A DNA stretch of 64,000 nt from Poecilobothrus nobilitatus (taxonomy: Eukaryota; Arthropoda; Insecta; Diptera; Dolichopodidae), in contig OX352774.1 of assembly GCA_947095535.1 (NCBI GenBank), forward strand, positions 80,290,416 through 80,354,415. Direction: 5' to 3'. Made by a program: the position numbers and the translations under genes. The notes under the pieces were generated by a model that was not told where the DNA came from, searched no databases, and saw only the letters and a list, made by a program, of their open reading frames with translations. Shown piece after piece: positions 22,436 to 35,900 of the stretch (positions are counted from its first letter, which is position 1; every line of letters begins with the position of its first letter).

Positions 22436-25400
22436 AATAATTTGATCAGTTCTACTATAGCGGCTCCATTTATTTTATATATATATAATATGGTATCTAT
22501 ATAATAACATTATATGTGGGCGTTCTATTTGAAAAACAAATAAGACATCTATTGAAAAAAGAAAAAAAAAAAAAAAAGTAAACAATGGACCACTAAAAGA
22601 CTAATTTATTCATTATTTTTTAACTTATATACAAAGGTATAAATATATATATAATATACAATCTGAATATAAAAAGATAATCTACAATCTGAAAAATTTA
22701 TTTACCCATTTTGATTTTTTTTGTAAATCTTAGTTTTAGTTTTTTTTTTGTATCTGAATCTTTTATTTCTTTTTTTTTGTATTTATTTTAAAAATTAGAT
22801 ACACAATATTTTAACGTATATTAAATAACATTTTATTAACTACTATTCGAGTATATTATATATTCCCCGGTAATAATAGTGATTTTGTTATCCTGGGAGC
22901 TTCAGGACAATATATAGATATAAGTTTGATTTTAGTTTATCTATACTTTAATTCTATTGAATCCAAAAAAATAAAAAAAATAAAAAAAAAAATAGAAAAG
23001 AAAAGAAACAAAGAAAAAAGATGCCTTAAGGATCATTTGAAAGTAAATGATAGTTCATTATTTACTAAGTATATATGTAATTATTGTTTTTGTTTTTTTT
23101 TTTTTTATATAATCAAAATGATCTCTTTTGAGATAATTTCTTGAAGAGATGGAATGGAATAAATATATGTATCTTTTGAAAATTGGTTATTTATTTTAAT
23201 GAAATTATAATTTATTAGAGAACTTAATTTAGAAATCGCCGTGAAATTATGTATTAAACATTGTCAATTTAAAGATTTAGTTTTAGTTTTTGTTTTTTTT
23301 TTTTATTTTTATAAATAATAATTTTATTTTTTTTTTTATTTTTTTATTTAACAATAGATGGGATATAAGTTAAAATATGTAATTACTAATTACAAAAAAG
23401 AAAAAAAAAAAAAAAATGGAGTTAATAATATGTTTACAAAGAATTAAGATTAAATTTTTATGATATTTATAAAAACTAATTAAATGAAATAATCGATTTA
23501 AATTTTTTTCTATACTCGTGTATATACATATATACATATGTATATTATATAGTTATAAAATTGTTAAAATTATATTTAAAATAATAAAATAAAAATATTA
23601 TAGTCGTTAGTGAGTCGTTATTGTATTAAAAATTACTTTAAATCAAGTTTGGGTTTAGTGAAACCCCTTTAGTATCTATAATCGTGTTATTATTATAATT
23701 TTCTTGCAGTATTATTAAAAAAAATAATTTAATTTATTATATGATTCAATTATAATTTAAATTATTGAATAATATTGGATTCAAATATTATACATTTTGA
23801 AATAATTAAATATTAATTTATTTTATATACATTTTTTATATTTTTATTTTATTGATTAAAAGCCTAATGGCTCAATCAAAAACCTACCAAAGAGAAAAAA
23901 GAACAGTGTCTTTGTTACCCGTATATTCAAACCCAACAAATTGTTACCCAATATATTCAAATTCCCAAATGGTATAGTTTTCTGCTTACGAAAATTTGTG
24001 TTACGAATATCACAAATGTGAAAATATCATCCACATCATGTGTTCTCTAGAATTGACGAGAATCAAAAATGCAACATTCAAAGGTGAACATTTCATAAAT
24101 GTGAGCATATTCAAGGTGAACATTAACAACTTTGTTCATAATATTTCTGTCAATTTGAGATCAATTTTAATTTTCAATTTTCTCTAAACTTAACTTTTAT
24201 TGACCAAGCAATACATTAGTACTGAAGTTCATATATACTCCTATAGTTTTGTCAAAAAAGGGAGCTGACGTTTATTGGATTATTCTCATTTGATGACTTA
24301 GATTACAAATCACCAAATTAAAGCTCAATTATAGAACTTTTAAATTATTTTGGCACAATAAGCCTTTTGGCATCGTTATTTAGATTTTTGTGTCTAAACA
24401 AAATTAAAAGCTTCATGGCTCAAACCCCAATTCAATTACAAATCATTATAATATTTATGACTAGTCTAATATGATATGAGTATATTAAAGTTCTACAATA
24501 CTCATACTGGGCTCGTACTAAAAAATTATTAATAAAACAGCAAATAGAATAGGATAATAGATTTAGGCTATGTTTATTAAAGTAAAATTAATGTAATACC
24601 GGCGGATGTAATAAGACCTAACGAAATAAGGTTTAATGGCTAATAAAACATAAATCGCAAAATTCCATCGTTTGGCATTATTGAGGAATCAGGAGGAATT
24701 GATATGAGGAATTAGAAAAAAAAGCCAAATTGATATTTTTTAAAGGAAAGGAAAAGAAATAAACCTTAATACGAATTTATTATTTTAATAAAAGTGTTTT
24801 ACAATATTTTTGTCCTTCAGAATTTAATTCACAAATTTTAACATATTTGGGTAATAAAATATGTTCTTTTATATTTTTATTTATTACTTTATAACTATAT
24901 TTTTAACATGTTTCTGAACTTGAATATATGGTGTTGATATTGACATCAGCGATGTACCGAACGATTTTTTAAGGGCTGAACGTTATAATTTTATAACCCA
25001 ACTATAAAATCCATCCTTATTCAGATTCGTACATATAAGATATTATGAAAAAGCATATAATTATATAATCATTGGCTTCGTAATCAACTTTAAAATCTAT
25101 CTTCTAATAATTCTTTCTACATAATATATTTTGTACATTCAAAATAGTTGGGCTGAACCTCAAACATCCTTAAAGAAATTGAAACTTTGATTTTGTAACT
25201 AATGGGATTGCTGCCCCAAAACCTGATTTTGCAACCATGTCTATAAACTACCAATTTTTTGGAATTGGTAGCAAAGCCTAATAGACCTTATTTTTAATTC
25301 GAGTGCATAATAAGACCAGACGGTGAAACTTGACGAATTATAATTTATTACTCTTACTATTAGTCTTTATTACATTCGGTCTTATTTTATCCTTCCAAAA

Positions 25401-25537
25401 ATATCATTTTGTTTCAACTTGTTTTTCTTAATTATTAACAGGTGAGCAAAACCATATTATATTTATGAATTATAATATATGTTTATTATATATGTTTAGA
25501 ATTATGATTCTTTTTGTTTGGAATCAAGAAATTTTGT
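22005..25537. other. AT-rich stretch with many homopolymers, no supported gene
   Basis: A32-type run at about 22405-22431, T runs at 23091-23106 and 23291-23335, TA tracts at 22480-22492 and 23520-23550. The word AATAAGACC recurs (about 24609, 25310) with GCCTAAT words nearby, hinting at a decayed repeat, but I could not define it. Confidence 0.55.
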
Positions 25538-25722
25538 GGGGTCTCGGTGGTCCAGTGGATAAGAGTGTATAAAATACGCTGTAAACACCGAGGGAGCGTG
25601 GTTTTGAATCCCACACACGTCGTAAGAGTTATTCCCCCTTAAGACATGTACAGCTATGCCTGAAGAGGCTGTGTAATTTTCTGTCCACATTTATGTGACA
25701 GAGAAATGCATAAAAAAAAAAA
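25538..25722 (+). mobile_element. tRNA-derived SINE, family 1, copy 5, with target duplication
   Basis: Starts GGGGTCTCGGTGGTCCAGTGG (A box TGGTCCAGTGG). It has GTATAAAATACGCTGTAAAC, CACCGAGGGAGCGTGG, a mildly mutated B box TTTTGAATCCC, GTCGTAAGAG, CCACATTTATGTGACAGAG and a tail ATGCATAAAAAAAAA. AAATTTTGT at 25529-25537 is repeated at 25721-25729 directly after the A tail, a 9-bp target duplication. Confidence 0.92.
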
Positions 25723-28279
25723 ATTTTGTATCCCATACCAATTTTTTGTAATTTAGATGTCACCGTAAAATATACTTACACTCCAGCTACAGGACCCCTA
25801 GTATATATAATATATTGTCTATTTAAACAAAATAAAAGATTTTATTAAATAAAAAAAATCTGGATTTATAAATCTATGGCAAAAAGGTCAAAAAACCTTC
25901 AAAAAATTGAAGATTTTTATTTTTGTTTTATTAGTTAGTACTTTATTTCTTATATCTTTACAAAACTTATATGTATATACCGTTTGAGATTCAATGAAAT
26001 GGTAATCATGAAATGATTGATTGTAAATGGTAATCAATAAAATGGTAAGTTTGAGAGATTCAATGAAATGGTAATTACAAATTCATTTTAATATTTTTTA
26101 TGTAACTCAACCAACACGGAAGTAAATATTTCCAAAGTTTTGAAAAAAAACCAGAACCCTATACTCGTTTTAAAAAAGTTATAAGTTAAAGTTCTTAAAG
26201 TTAGAAATTTGAATTTTGAGATAAGGTAAGTTTTCTCTCGAAAAACGTTTGGATTCTTTGTGTTTAACCCTAAAAAGTGTTAGTTATTTACTCACGTTAT
26301 CAAGCACCAGTCACTGTTAATTTCTGATAGTATGAAGAATTTTTATATATTTGTAATTAAACTTAAATATTCATTATTATATAATACACTGCTTCAGTAC
26401 ATTATTTTCGAACTATTTTTATAAAAGAGTAGATATTCTAACGCTAACGATTCATTTCTTCAGAAAATTTTGTTTCTAACAAAATAAAATTTAGACATAA
26501 AAAATTATTGCTCCGCTCTTTTTGTCTTCTAATTAATTTTTTTTAAATGTGAGAAATGTCAAAAAAATATTAATAATGACAGCAAAAAAAATTAGTTCTG
26601 AACTGAAAAGTTCAAATTAAATTAACTTTTGTGCCAGAGAGAAAAAAAAGTTGTGAACGTTTTTGAAAATTGAAAGAATTCAAATATTCATTAAAAAATA
26701 TGTGCGCGCATGACATGAGTTCGGAACAAATGTACTAAAGCAGTGAATTCAGCATAAATTTTCCTTAATACTTTTTCCTAAGAATTCCTCTCAAATCCTT
26801 CTCCCATACATCAAATTTTCAAGCTAAAGTTTGGTTTGAAAGTGAAAAAATCAAATTTAAATTGTTTTTAAAATTTAGTGCAAACATTTTAAAATATTTT
26901 ATAAAATTAAAGTGAGACAAAAATGTACCTATATACGTACGGTCTAGATTTTTACAAGACATCAAGAAAATCAAAATTGCCTTGGTATTAATACCAATTT
27001 TATAAAACTTAAGTGAGGTGAAAATGTACCATAAGATGTATTTTAATTTTGTAATATAATTTAAAAAAAAAATATTTAAGTCCTTTTACCCACCTCAGAT
27101 CATTACCGTTTACCATTAACGTTACCATTATCAAAAACATTACCGTTTTAACGTTAGTTTATATTTCATTTTTAGGCCTTCGGAATCAATAAACACCTAT
27201 ATAAAGTAAAATAATTTTAAAGGATTTCTTTTGAACCATATTTTACAAAATAATATTATTCTTTTTTTATGTATAGTTGCCATATGTATAGTTACCTTCA
27301 TTTCAAAATAGCAAGTTAATTATTTTGTATTTATAAAAGGTATGACTGTATAATTGATTCAATATAATAAAGTCATCAAACAATTACTCTTTTTTTTTTT
27401 TTTCTTTTAAATATTACTAAACATTTTAATTGAATTATTGAATCATTGAAGTCTGATCATTGATCAATTAAAAGTTTGATTACTGTCATAGATTTTTCAC
27501 AAATATTTATTACCTGTGCAGTTTTTTTTTTTTTTTTTTTGTTTTATTTTGAAACTCTTGTTATGCATTTTAATTGTAAATAAAATTAAAAAAAAAAAAG
27601 GTTATTAATTACTTTTCTGAGTTAATATAATAATTGAAATCTATCAAGATAAAAATCATTTAGTTACTATACAGTCTATACAGTCGCTTTTCAATAAATA
27701 ATTTAATTCAATATAAGTATGAACATAATGAAGAGTGCATAGGTAGTTAGTCAATCGATAATTTGACATTTAAGAAAATTATTTTATTTTTTTTTTTATT
27801 TATTTATTAAACTTATAATTAAATATTATTCATAGATATTTTAGTATTGATTCATATACTAATTCATGACATGAGATTTAATTTAATATTTTTTTTTATT
27901 TATTTTCTGATTTCCTATAAGATCATATGTGTATATGTACGTATATATATGTAATTAATGTAGATTAAAATATTTAAATGCAATAAAAATGCATAATAAT
28001 AATAAAAAATAATTTCATGACAAAAATATATAAAAAATAAAATATAATATTCGTGATCAAAAAATTTATTTTATTTTTTGTTAAGCTTTAACGAACAGAT
28101 TTCGGTCTAGTAACTCATAAGTTAAATGTTCATTTTTAATCATCATTATTATTGATATAAATGACACAGAACTTTATATTTTTCGGAAACTTTTTTAAAA
28201 GTAATAATTAAGATTTGAGTAATAATTTATATATTTTGATTTCCATTATAAGAAAGAGGAGGTGATGATGATTCTATTG
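25723..28279. other. AT-rich stretch with small internal repeats
   Basis: GAGATTCAATGAAATGGTAAT is present at 25986-26006 and 26055-26075, with more AAATGGTAA words between. TTTTATAAAA..AAGTGAG..AAAATGTACC occurs twice (about 26898 and 27000). Between them is the perfect 16-bp palindrome TTGGTATTAATACCAA (26982-26997). Otherwise A/T runs only. Confidence 0.6.
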
Positions 28280-28710
28280 AAAGTTTTTTAGTTATATTAC
28301 GTATTTCTTACGAAAAACAATTAGATGAACGATGACGTACCATGATTTAAAAAATTGTACTCAACGATATTTTTCTTTTGACGTCGTCAATCTCGTCTCA
28401 TCCTCGTTACCGTTAGAGTGTAAATATCTTCATAAGAAATGAATAATATAAATAATAATTAAAAATTAAAAATCAAATTAAAATCATGTCACCATTATAT
28501 TATGAGATTATCACAACTTGTCGATTGTACCGAATTTTATGAACAAAAAATACGTTGTCGTCAGGTCTGGCGGTACAGTGTAAATAGGTACACGTTGCCA
28601 TCAGCAGGGTATATTGTTGTCAAGCTGTCCTCATGTATCGTTGTAGAGGATGTTGGTCTGAAGTCTACGAAATGGCAAAAAAAATTGGAGCCAAGCTTTT
28701 GACAGACACC
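28280..28710. other. Less AT-rich island with unassigned short frames
   Basis: Base composition is more even than in the flanks and the island includes TTTTGACGTCGTCAATC at about 28377. The plus strand has a 66-codon frame at 28502-28702. A second plus-strand frame ends at about 28726 and reads YCCQAVLMYRCRGCWSEVYE, followed by MAKKIGAKLLTDTKR and a stop; a possible splice acceptor (CATCAGCAG) precedes it. I recognise neither. It may be a terminal exon, a conserved non-coding element or a decayed transposon. The short length and competing frames prevent a call. Confidence 0.3.
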
Positions 28711-29019
28711 AAAAGATAATCTGTGATTCTGTTAATAATCTTTTAATTTGAAATGCATTGTCAAAAACAACACAATCATTTCTGAAATTCTTATATTAAA
28801 TAAACACTTTCTTTTCTCAATGACGTCCCCTATAGATATAATTTTATATGTCACAAATACATGTTTAAATATAAAATTTTGAATTTGGAGTTTTAAAAGA
28901 CTCAAATGTATATATAATTTCTCTTTCTAGACCTTAAATAAGATATTTCTTTGATGACTAAACCCATCTTTCTTGAGCCAATATAATAGGAGGAAATTTC
29001 TAATTATATTGACTATAGG

Positions 29020-29245
29020 AAGTAGGGATAGGAGAGTATATAACAAGGATGGTAAGGATGGAGAGATTAAAACAGAATCTTTGAATTGGGTAGTGGGGCT
29101 GTAAGGAAACAATAAATCCGTCTATATTATTATTTTGCTATCAGTGATCGTATCCATCAACAGTTACAACATGCAGTAGAATAAAACACCTTCCTGCATG
29201 AGGTAATAATTAAAGGCAACCCACTGTCGCTGTAGCCGTTATTAT
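29020..29245 (+). repeat. Dispersed repeat F, copy 2
   Basis: Matches 17920-18210: GGGCTGTAAGGAAACAATAAATC, ATCAACAGTTACAACATGCAG, AACACCTTCCTGCATGAGGTAAT and AAAGGCAACCCACTGTCG. This copy lacks the 76-bp insertion. Identity of the family is unknown. Confidence 0.7.
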
Positions 29246-29354
29246 TATTAGTTTTAGTACTATTTTTTAATATTATTATTATTATTAATTATACCATATA
29301 CATTATTACGATATAAAATTAGTATTTATTATTTTTAATACTTAATATATAAGA

Positions 29355-29423
29355 TCTAACCCAGGTTTGAACACAAGACCCTTCGAAATACTTGTAACTT
29401 AATCACTAGGCCATGAGTCAGTT
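29355..29423 (-). mobile_element. tRNA-like SINE head, family 3, copy 2
   Basis: On the minus strand: CATGGCCTAGTGATTAAG (A box TGGCCTAGTGA), ATTTCGAAGGGTC, then B-box region TGTTCAAACCTGG. The order and spacing of pol III boxes match a tRNA-derived head, but no unique tail could be aligned, so membership in family 3 is tentative. Confidence 0.5.
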
Positions 29424-30959
29424 AATCTATCTAAACGAATCCAAATCTAAAATATAGTTTGATCAGTAACACCCAGCATTTCTTTAGCGCTTAAGTTCTT
29501 TTGTGCCATTCTTCTATTTTAAGAACTTACAAAAAAAATAATAGGTAATATTTGTATTTTATATTTTACTTCTCAATCCTATAATAAAATATGGCTTAAT
29601 ACCTCAAGTTTAAATTTTTAATTCGTTCTTTTTAACTAAAACGAAATCTTAACAAAAATGACTACAAGTAATATTTTCACCAAATATACAATGAAAATAA
29701 TTATTTATTATTTATAATGAATGCGATACAGAAACGTACCTCTGTTACGTGTTCAATTATGTATCAAATTTTTACTACCTGTATACTTGTTTAATTAACG
29801 TCCGAAATAATTTTTCCCACAACAAGATGAAACAACGTATATCGAAATATTTAACCAAAGGAGTACATGTTTTATAACATTCACCAAAGAATTTAAATAT
29901 AGAATAGAAAGCTATACAAAAAAATCTAGTAGCCTCCCTTAAAAACAAATATTAAATTAAATCTAACGTAAAAATTTAAATAACGGTTAATTCAGATGGC
30001 TGACATCCTTTTAAAAGAAAAGTTTCCCAATACAAATATTGTTTATTTATTCAAAATATTTGTAAGTAAAGTATACATATTATATGGATATACAACAAAA
30101 AAAATTAAGATATTCTTTAAATTAAAAGGAATCATTTAATCAAAATCGGGTTACTTTCCCTTTAATCAAAATTTAAAGAAAATTAAAAGATTTGAATCTT
30201 GATTCAAAATGATTAATAATCAACACGGAATCTAGAGTTAATTAAAATGAACTTTCAGATATAAAACAATAATAAATTGTTTAAATAATCCATAATTTTT
30301 TTTTTGCTTTTTATTTTTTTAAGGATCGTATCAAAAGTGACCTATAAAAAAAATTTTTCATTTGGTCTCTTTTAAAATGTTCGTATTTTAAGTGAAAGGT
30401 GCTTCTTTTTAAAATAATTTTGTATGCAATACGCAATGGAATTTTAATATCAAAAAAATCAAAAAAAAAAAAAACAATTTTTAGGATTTTTAATATTTTT
30501 TTTTTTTTTTTGGTAATTTATCTGATTATCTTTAAGATTTATTATATGTAATTTAATGTAATCGATTTCAATCAATGTAATAGCCGTCAATTTTTTAATG
30601 TCTTTATTTTACATCAAAAAAAAAAAAACAAAAAAAACGAAAAAGAAATAATGTATTCGAAATGTTTAATATAAGCGCAGTCTATTTTTTTTTTTTTTTT
30701 TTTATTAAATTTCTCCAAATATCATTAAATAAAATCATTATAAAATTAATTGTATTCCGATCAATAATTTCATTGTATCTACTTACACTCTGATATGATA
30801 TTTTTAAAAGTTAACAAAATATAATGTTTGTATTTTTGGTAACAGTGCTGTGTTATAACGGTTAGCCTAACACCTACCCAATTCTGCTTAAAAAAAAAAA
30901 TAATTTCAATATTTTATTTATTTTGTCCATTTATTTGTCTTACTTTGATCCGTATTAAG
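29424..30959. other. AT-rich stretch, no feature seen
   Basis: Includes long A and T runs at 30462-30475, 30497-30512, 30617-30640 and 30686-30705. No gene or repeat boundary is supported. Confidence 0.6.
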
Positions 30960-31345
30960 TCCTGAGGTTCACAACATTACCTTTAAAATTATCAATGATT
31001 CCACCATTTTAACTTCTCGATTTTAAAATCTACTTCAATCTCCAAGAGAGATGAGATTTAATTTAACTAATAGTTTCGTTAGGAATTGTCTTACCTTCGT
31101 CAGCATTCCCTTTAACATTATCAACGATTTTCTCATCTTAACTTCTATATTCTTAAATCTATTTTCGAAAATATCTAAAATTAAGAAAACTGATAGTTTC
31201 GTTGGGGATTGCCTTACCTTCTTCAATATCTGAAGTTCACAACATTCCCTTTAAAACTATCAACGATTTTTTTTATCTTATCTTCTAGATTCTTGAATAC
31301 AGCTACTTTCTAAAATATCTAAAATTTATACTGTAACCTCCAAGA
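30960..31345. repeat. Tandem repeat, about three units of 125-140 bp
   Basis: The series CATT(A/C)CCTTTAA(A/C)ATTATCAA.GATT starts near 30974, 31104 and 31242. TAGTTTCGTT.GG(A)ATTG.CTTACCTTC occurs at 31071 and 31194. Because units are longer than the frames they contain, the mirrored 60-codon open frames on both strands (31035-31233) are by-products. I do not recognise the unit. Confidence 0.75.
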
Positions 31346-31625
31346 CAGTGTTAACTATAACAATTTTGTCAAAATCTATAATATACTGGTTCAGAAGTCA
31401 AGAGTTTGGTTCACAATTTTATGGATTTTGGGATGATTTCAACCTACATTGTCAAAAACCTTATAATCCTTTCTCATATTTGAAATCTCATAATTCAACA
31501 TCATGGAGAAAAGCGATTCTATCAAATATTAAATTACATAAGTAAGGGGGCTTATGAAAAAATAACGAAAATTGAGTCGTTAATAACGATAACATTGAAT
31601 TAACGACAAATATGGTATTTTTCAA

Positions 31626-32473
31626 AGGTGCAGTGACAGAACTCCCGAGAAAATAACGTTTTCTCCAAAACGTTTGTCATTAAAGCACGCGGGCGTTAAT
31701 TCCTTTTTGAATTGGAATTAAAGCCCATAATTAAAAGGAATTAAAACCCGCTGACTTTAATTCCTTTTGAATTGAAATTAAGACCCACACTATTTTTTGT
31801 TATTAAAAGAAGAAAGGTATAGAATATGTAGAGCAAACGCATTAGGAGGAATTTTGGAGTTTTCGATAAAAATTGGGGTATCCCTTTTTCCAGATTATTT
31901 ACTAATATGTATATGGGCGAAATTCTGAATTGGGAGGGATTTTAGAGTTGGTTACAAACTCAGCGTTATATGCTTTTTCCCAAAATATGTATATAAGTAA
32001 TGCTCCTATTGTTAGGGATTTTGAGAGGGGTTTTAGAATTGAATCTAAAATTAGGAGTATACGCCTTTTACACTTTATTCTGTAAAAGGCGTATAATACT
32101 GATTTTGAATTCAATTCTAAAATCCCACCCAAAATCCCTGAGGTCTTAAAAATGAGACAAAAGTCGCATGGGACTTCGGGTACATTCAAGTGAGTAAAAA
32201 GTTCCAATGGGATTTTTGATCATAGAACTTCTGACATGTCACCAAATAAAATCCAGTCAAATTAAATACAGACTCATAATAGTAACCTTTGTGTTAGTTA
32301 GTTGGCTTTAATTCTTTTTCGAAATGGACTTAAGGCCGAATATCTAGTGGAATTAACACCTGCATTTAATTTTTCTTTAAAAAGAATTTAAAGCCCACAC
32401 GAGTTAATTTCAAAAGTTTTGGTATATTAAAGCCGGCGGGCTTTATTTCTTCAAGCGTTCTGTCACTGCACCT
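31626..32473. mobile_element. 848-bp non-autonomous DNA transposon with 7-bp target duplication
   Basis: The left end AGGTGCAGTGACAGAACTCC and the inverted right end AGGTGCAGTGACAGAACGCT are 18 bp identical before diverging. Both continue with GA(A/G)(A/G)AAATAA. TTTTCAA lies immediately outside both ends (31619-31625 and 32474-32480). Both arms carry copies of a GGAATTAAAGCCC-type word (also AATTAAAACCCGC, TTTAATTCC). The middle contains three runs of a GGGAGGGATTTTAGAGTT-like unit at 85-90 bp spacing and a 58-bp-arm hairpin. A 101-codon minus-strand frame inside (31902-32207) has no known motif. No transposase is present, so a helper in trans is inferred. The superfamily is not assigned. 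Confidence 0.85.
32015..32138. repeat. Central hairpin of the 848-bp element, 58-bp arms
   Basis: Left arm 32015-32072 and right arm 32081-32138 pair at about 50 of 58 positions around an 8-base loop (CTTTATTC-like). GTATACGCCTTTTACA and TGTAAAAGGCGTATAATAC form the perfect inner part, and TTTTAGAATTGAAT a second perfect block. It is nested in the middle of a TIR element. Confidence 0.85.
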
Positions 32474-32944
32474 TTTTCAACATTTTTTTACTCTTTTAAT
32501 TTATTTTTATCTCTATATTATATAAAGAACCAATTTTAAATTAAACGAACTCTATAAATTTTAATTCTTTAGATATTAAAGAGGTAAATTTTAATTCTTT
32601 AGATATCTCAGGGTATTGGTAATTAATATTACGTTTAATATTTTGTTTTGTTTCATTCAAGTTTCAAAATCAATTTAATTGAACCCCATTTAAGAGTAAT
32701 GATCCAAATTAGCCTAATGGAGAACACGTCGTTTTTTTTTTTTTCTTTATACGAAATTAATTTTTCATAAGATTATATAATACATAATATATATATACAT
32801 CTATATACATAAGTGTATATACATAGTATTATTGAATGACTTTCGTTCTATTAAAAAAAAATAAAAAAAAAAAAATTAAAACATAAAAAAGTAACTTGGA
32901 TGCTGTCGCAAGTCTCTTTTTTGAAATAAAACAGCTTCATTGAG

Positions 32945-32982
<38 letters not shown>

Positions 32983-35900
32983 AGTATATATACTAATAAA
33001 GTTGTAAAATTAAATGGTTCACATTATTATATTTTTCGAATGAATTAATTTAAAGGAATGTTTTAGCATTTTAATGGCACATTAAATAAAGGGTAATAAT
33101 AATTTTAATATTTATGGGAATTCATAAAAATATTCTCACAATACTCACAATATAATAATAATATTATGTGCACATATTTATAATATATAAAATTTTGTTA
33201 TCGTGCTGGACATAACAAACACTACAGGTAAAACAAACCAGTTGATGAAATATTAGCTTTTTTTAAGTTTCTTTTAAAGTCACTTTTTTTTTTTTTTTTG
33301 ATTGATCCTACACATAAAACTTGTATATTTAGCCTTTAAGTATTACATTCGAATTATACAATCCTTCTCTTCTATATAAGGTGTTTTTTTAAATGCTTTA
33401 AGCAATGATTTAAATTTAAAACAAAATTATTATTAAGTTAATGATTGTTATGACACCTTTATGGCCTGAAATAATGGTTATTTGCTGAACTAAAGTTATT
33501 GTTCGTACTTTGATTATTTTTTTGTTTCTCTTATGTTTATATAAAATTTATGGAAAACATAGATGTAGGTATATCTACTTATATTTTATAATAAAATATA
33601 GGATAGGATATAAATCTTTATGAAATTGTTGTTTTTTTTTTTTCCAAGTCATTTTTACTTCCAAGTCATTTATATCGTACCGCGCGATATGATGATAAAA
33701 GAAAGAATCAAAAATCTAAGAAGTCCTTTTTGAAAAATTGATTAACGCATTACTTTGCCTTATAATAAAAACAAAAATAAAAAAAATTTAAAGGAAAGTA
33801 ATAAATTTCCCTTTCCATTCCATTTTTATTAAGTGATAGTTTTGGTAATGGTAATTAGTTTATAATGAACAGTTATTATAAACAGTTATAAAAGAAAACT
33901 TAATAAGACTTTATTAAATAATTTCAAATTTTGGTAAATTTCATAATTCTAGTAATTTATATAACCCAAATATTTTAAAAGATTTTATATTTTTATACTG
34001 CTAGTGATTATTACCTACACATAATCCTTAATATGTAATTATAACTATTAACATAAACAAGTATAACTTAAGTACAATTTATTTATGTGAAAGTATCCTT
34101 TAACGTCCTATGATACATTATGTTTAAGTAAAGTTGACTAAAGTTCAGTATTTTATGCTTACATTAAAAGGACAAATATGGAATTTATAAATGGGTTTTA
34201 AAATTTTGATCAATAGATTGAGGAACATCGGGTTAAATATTCCTTACCTTGTCATTTATGAATGTATTCCTGTCTAATAGTGCAGAACAATTTACAGAGA
34301 GAATTGTTTAAAAAAAGCTGAATTTTGATTGGAAAACTAAGGGTCCTGTATTTGAGGAAAAAGTTATTTGAAGTGTAGCTTGAAGATTTTGGAACCGAGT
34401 AAATTGTTCAAAATCCTACAATATTCAAATTGTTGATGAGGATGATGGAACCGAAAGAACGTGTAACTAAAGTTTATGAAGTTTTATCAACGAACAATAC
34501 TTTTAATATACTCTCCTCCTATTCAATTTTTGGTGTCATTTTTAGGTTTATATATTGATTTCATAGGTTTCATAGGTCATTTATAGGTTTATATATTGAT
34601 ACTAACAATATATCTTTTGCAAGCTTTTCTATTTTGCGAAAATATCAATACAAAACAAGCCGATGAAAACTTGAAAATTATATATCCACATATACTAGAA
34701 AAATACGAATGCCCTATGTATCTTTTTACAGCCAGCCTTACTTTAATAAGTAATTTTGTATTTCTGCCTCTCTATTCCGTGTATCGAAAATATCTTATGT
34801 AGAATTGATTGTAATCTTGCTAGTACCGCGAAATTGATGTAATAACGTTTCCAAGACATTCAAATGTGGGATATAGCCCACATCTGAAAGATCTCAAGTC
34901 TGTTCTTGTGGTTCAGCTTTACTTTCTATGTATATTTCTCTAGTATAAGTTGTTATTTTACCTATGCTTCGATTCTAATTTTGTTCAGTTTTATTATTTG
35001 CACTTCTGCCATTATGAGTCTACAAATTATTTTTTTGCAGTACCCATATCTATTTGATATAATTGAAATCAGGAATTGCTCACCAATTTGACAGTTGTTT
35101 TTTTGCTAATTATTTTGACAAATTAACTCTGACTATATGACTCATATATAATGTGGATCAGGAAAAACAATATCAGCTACATAAAGTCACAAAATTTACA
35201 CATGACTAAAGTAAAAAAAAAATTAAAATTATTATATTATTATATTATATAAAATTCGGCTAAAAATATTCAGATATATTAGATATATACTATATAATCG
35301 GATAATACAACATATACTATTCTCCAGTCTTTAATATTTTCTATCGATTCTAATTGCAAACGTAATTACATTTAGCTTTAATTTAAAAATAACTTTTTTG
35401 TTTTTGTTACAAAATTATATTTATTTTAACAGAACAAAATACTAATTTTTATTATCAAATTAATATAAGGTGATAGAAATAAAAAAATAAAATAAAATAA
35501 AAATCATAAAAATTTAAAAATTTAAAACAAATTAAAGACTCTTAAAGTAATCTGTAATTAAACAACCAACCAGCTTACCGCTTTAAAAAAAAAAAATCTT
35601 TTCCAAATAATTTTTTCTCACGGTAGAAAAATCAGTTTTTTTTTTTTTATTTTTTCTGTTGTATTTTCGCTTTTTTAATTGAATTCCCCTTACTTCTTCC
35701 CTTACAAAAATATTTGTTGCACCGATGCCATTCTTTTTCTTTTAACTAACCAACCAACAACATAACAATTCAAAATTATCTAATATTTGATACTAATAGA
35801 TATGAATGAAAAGATATCAAGAATATTTATGGATGAAAAATGGAAATTCAAAGTGAGATATAAAAAAAAAAAAAAACAGTAAATAAAATCTATTGAAAAA

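Noticed and set aside
34596..35091. Two hydrophobic open frames that might be a membrane receptor
   Set aside because: They are in different frames, separated by stops, with no recognisable receptor motif; AT-rich DNA often encodes Phe/Ile/Leu/Tyr by chance.
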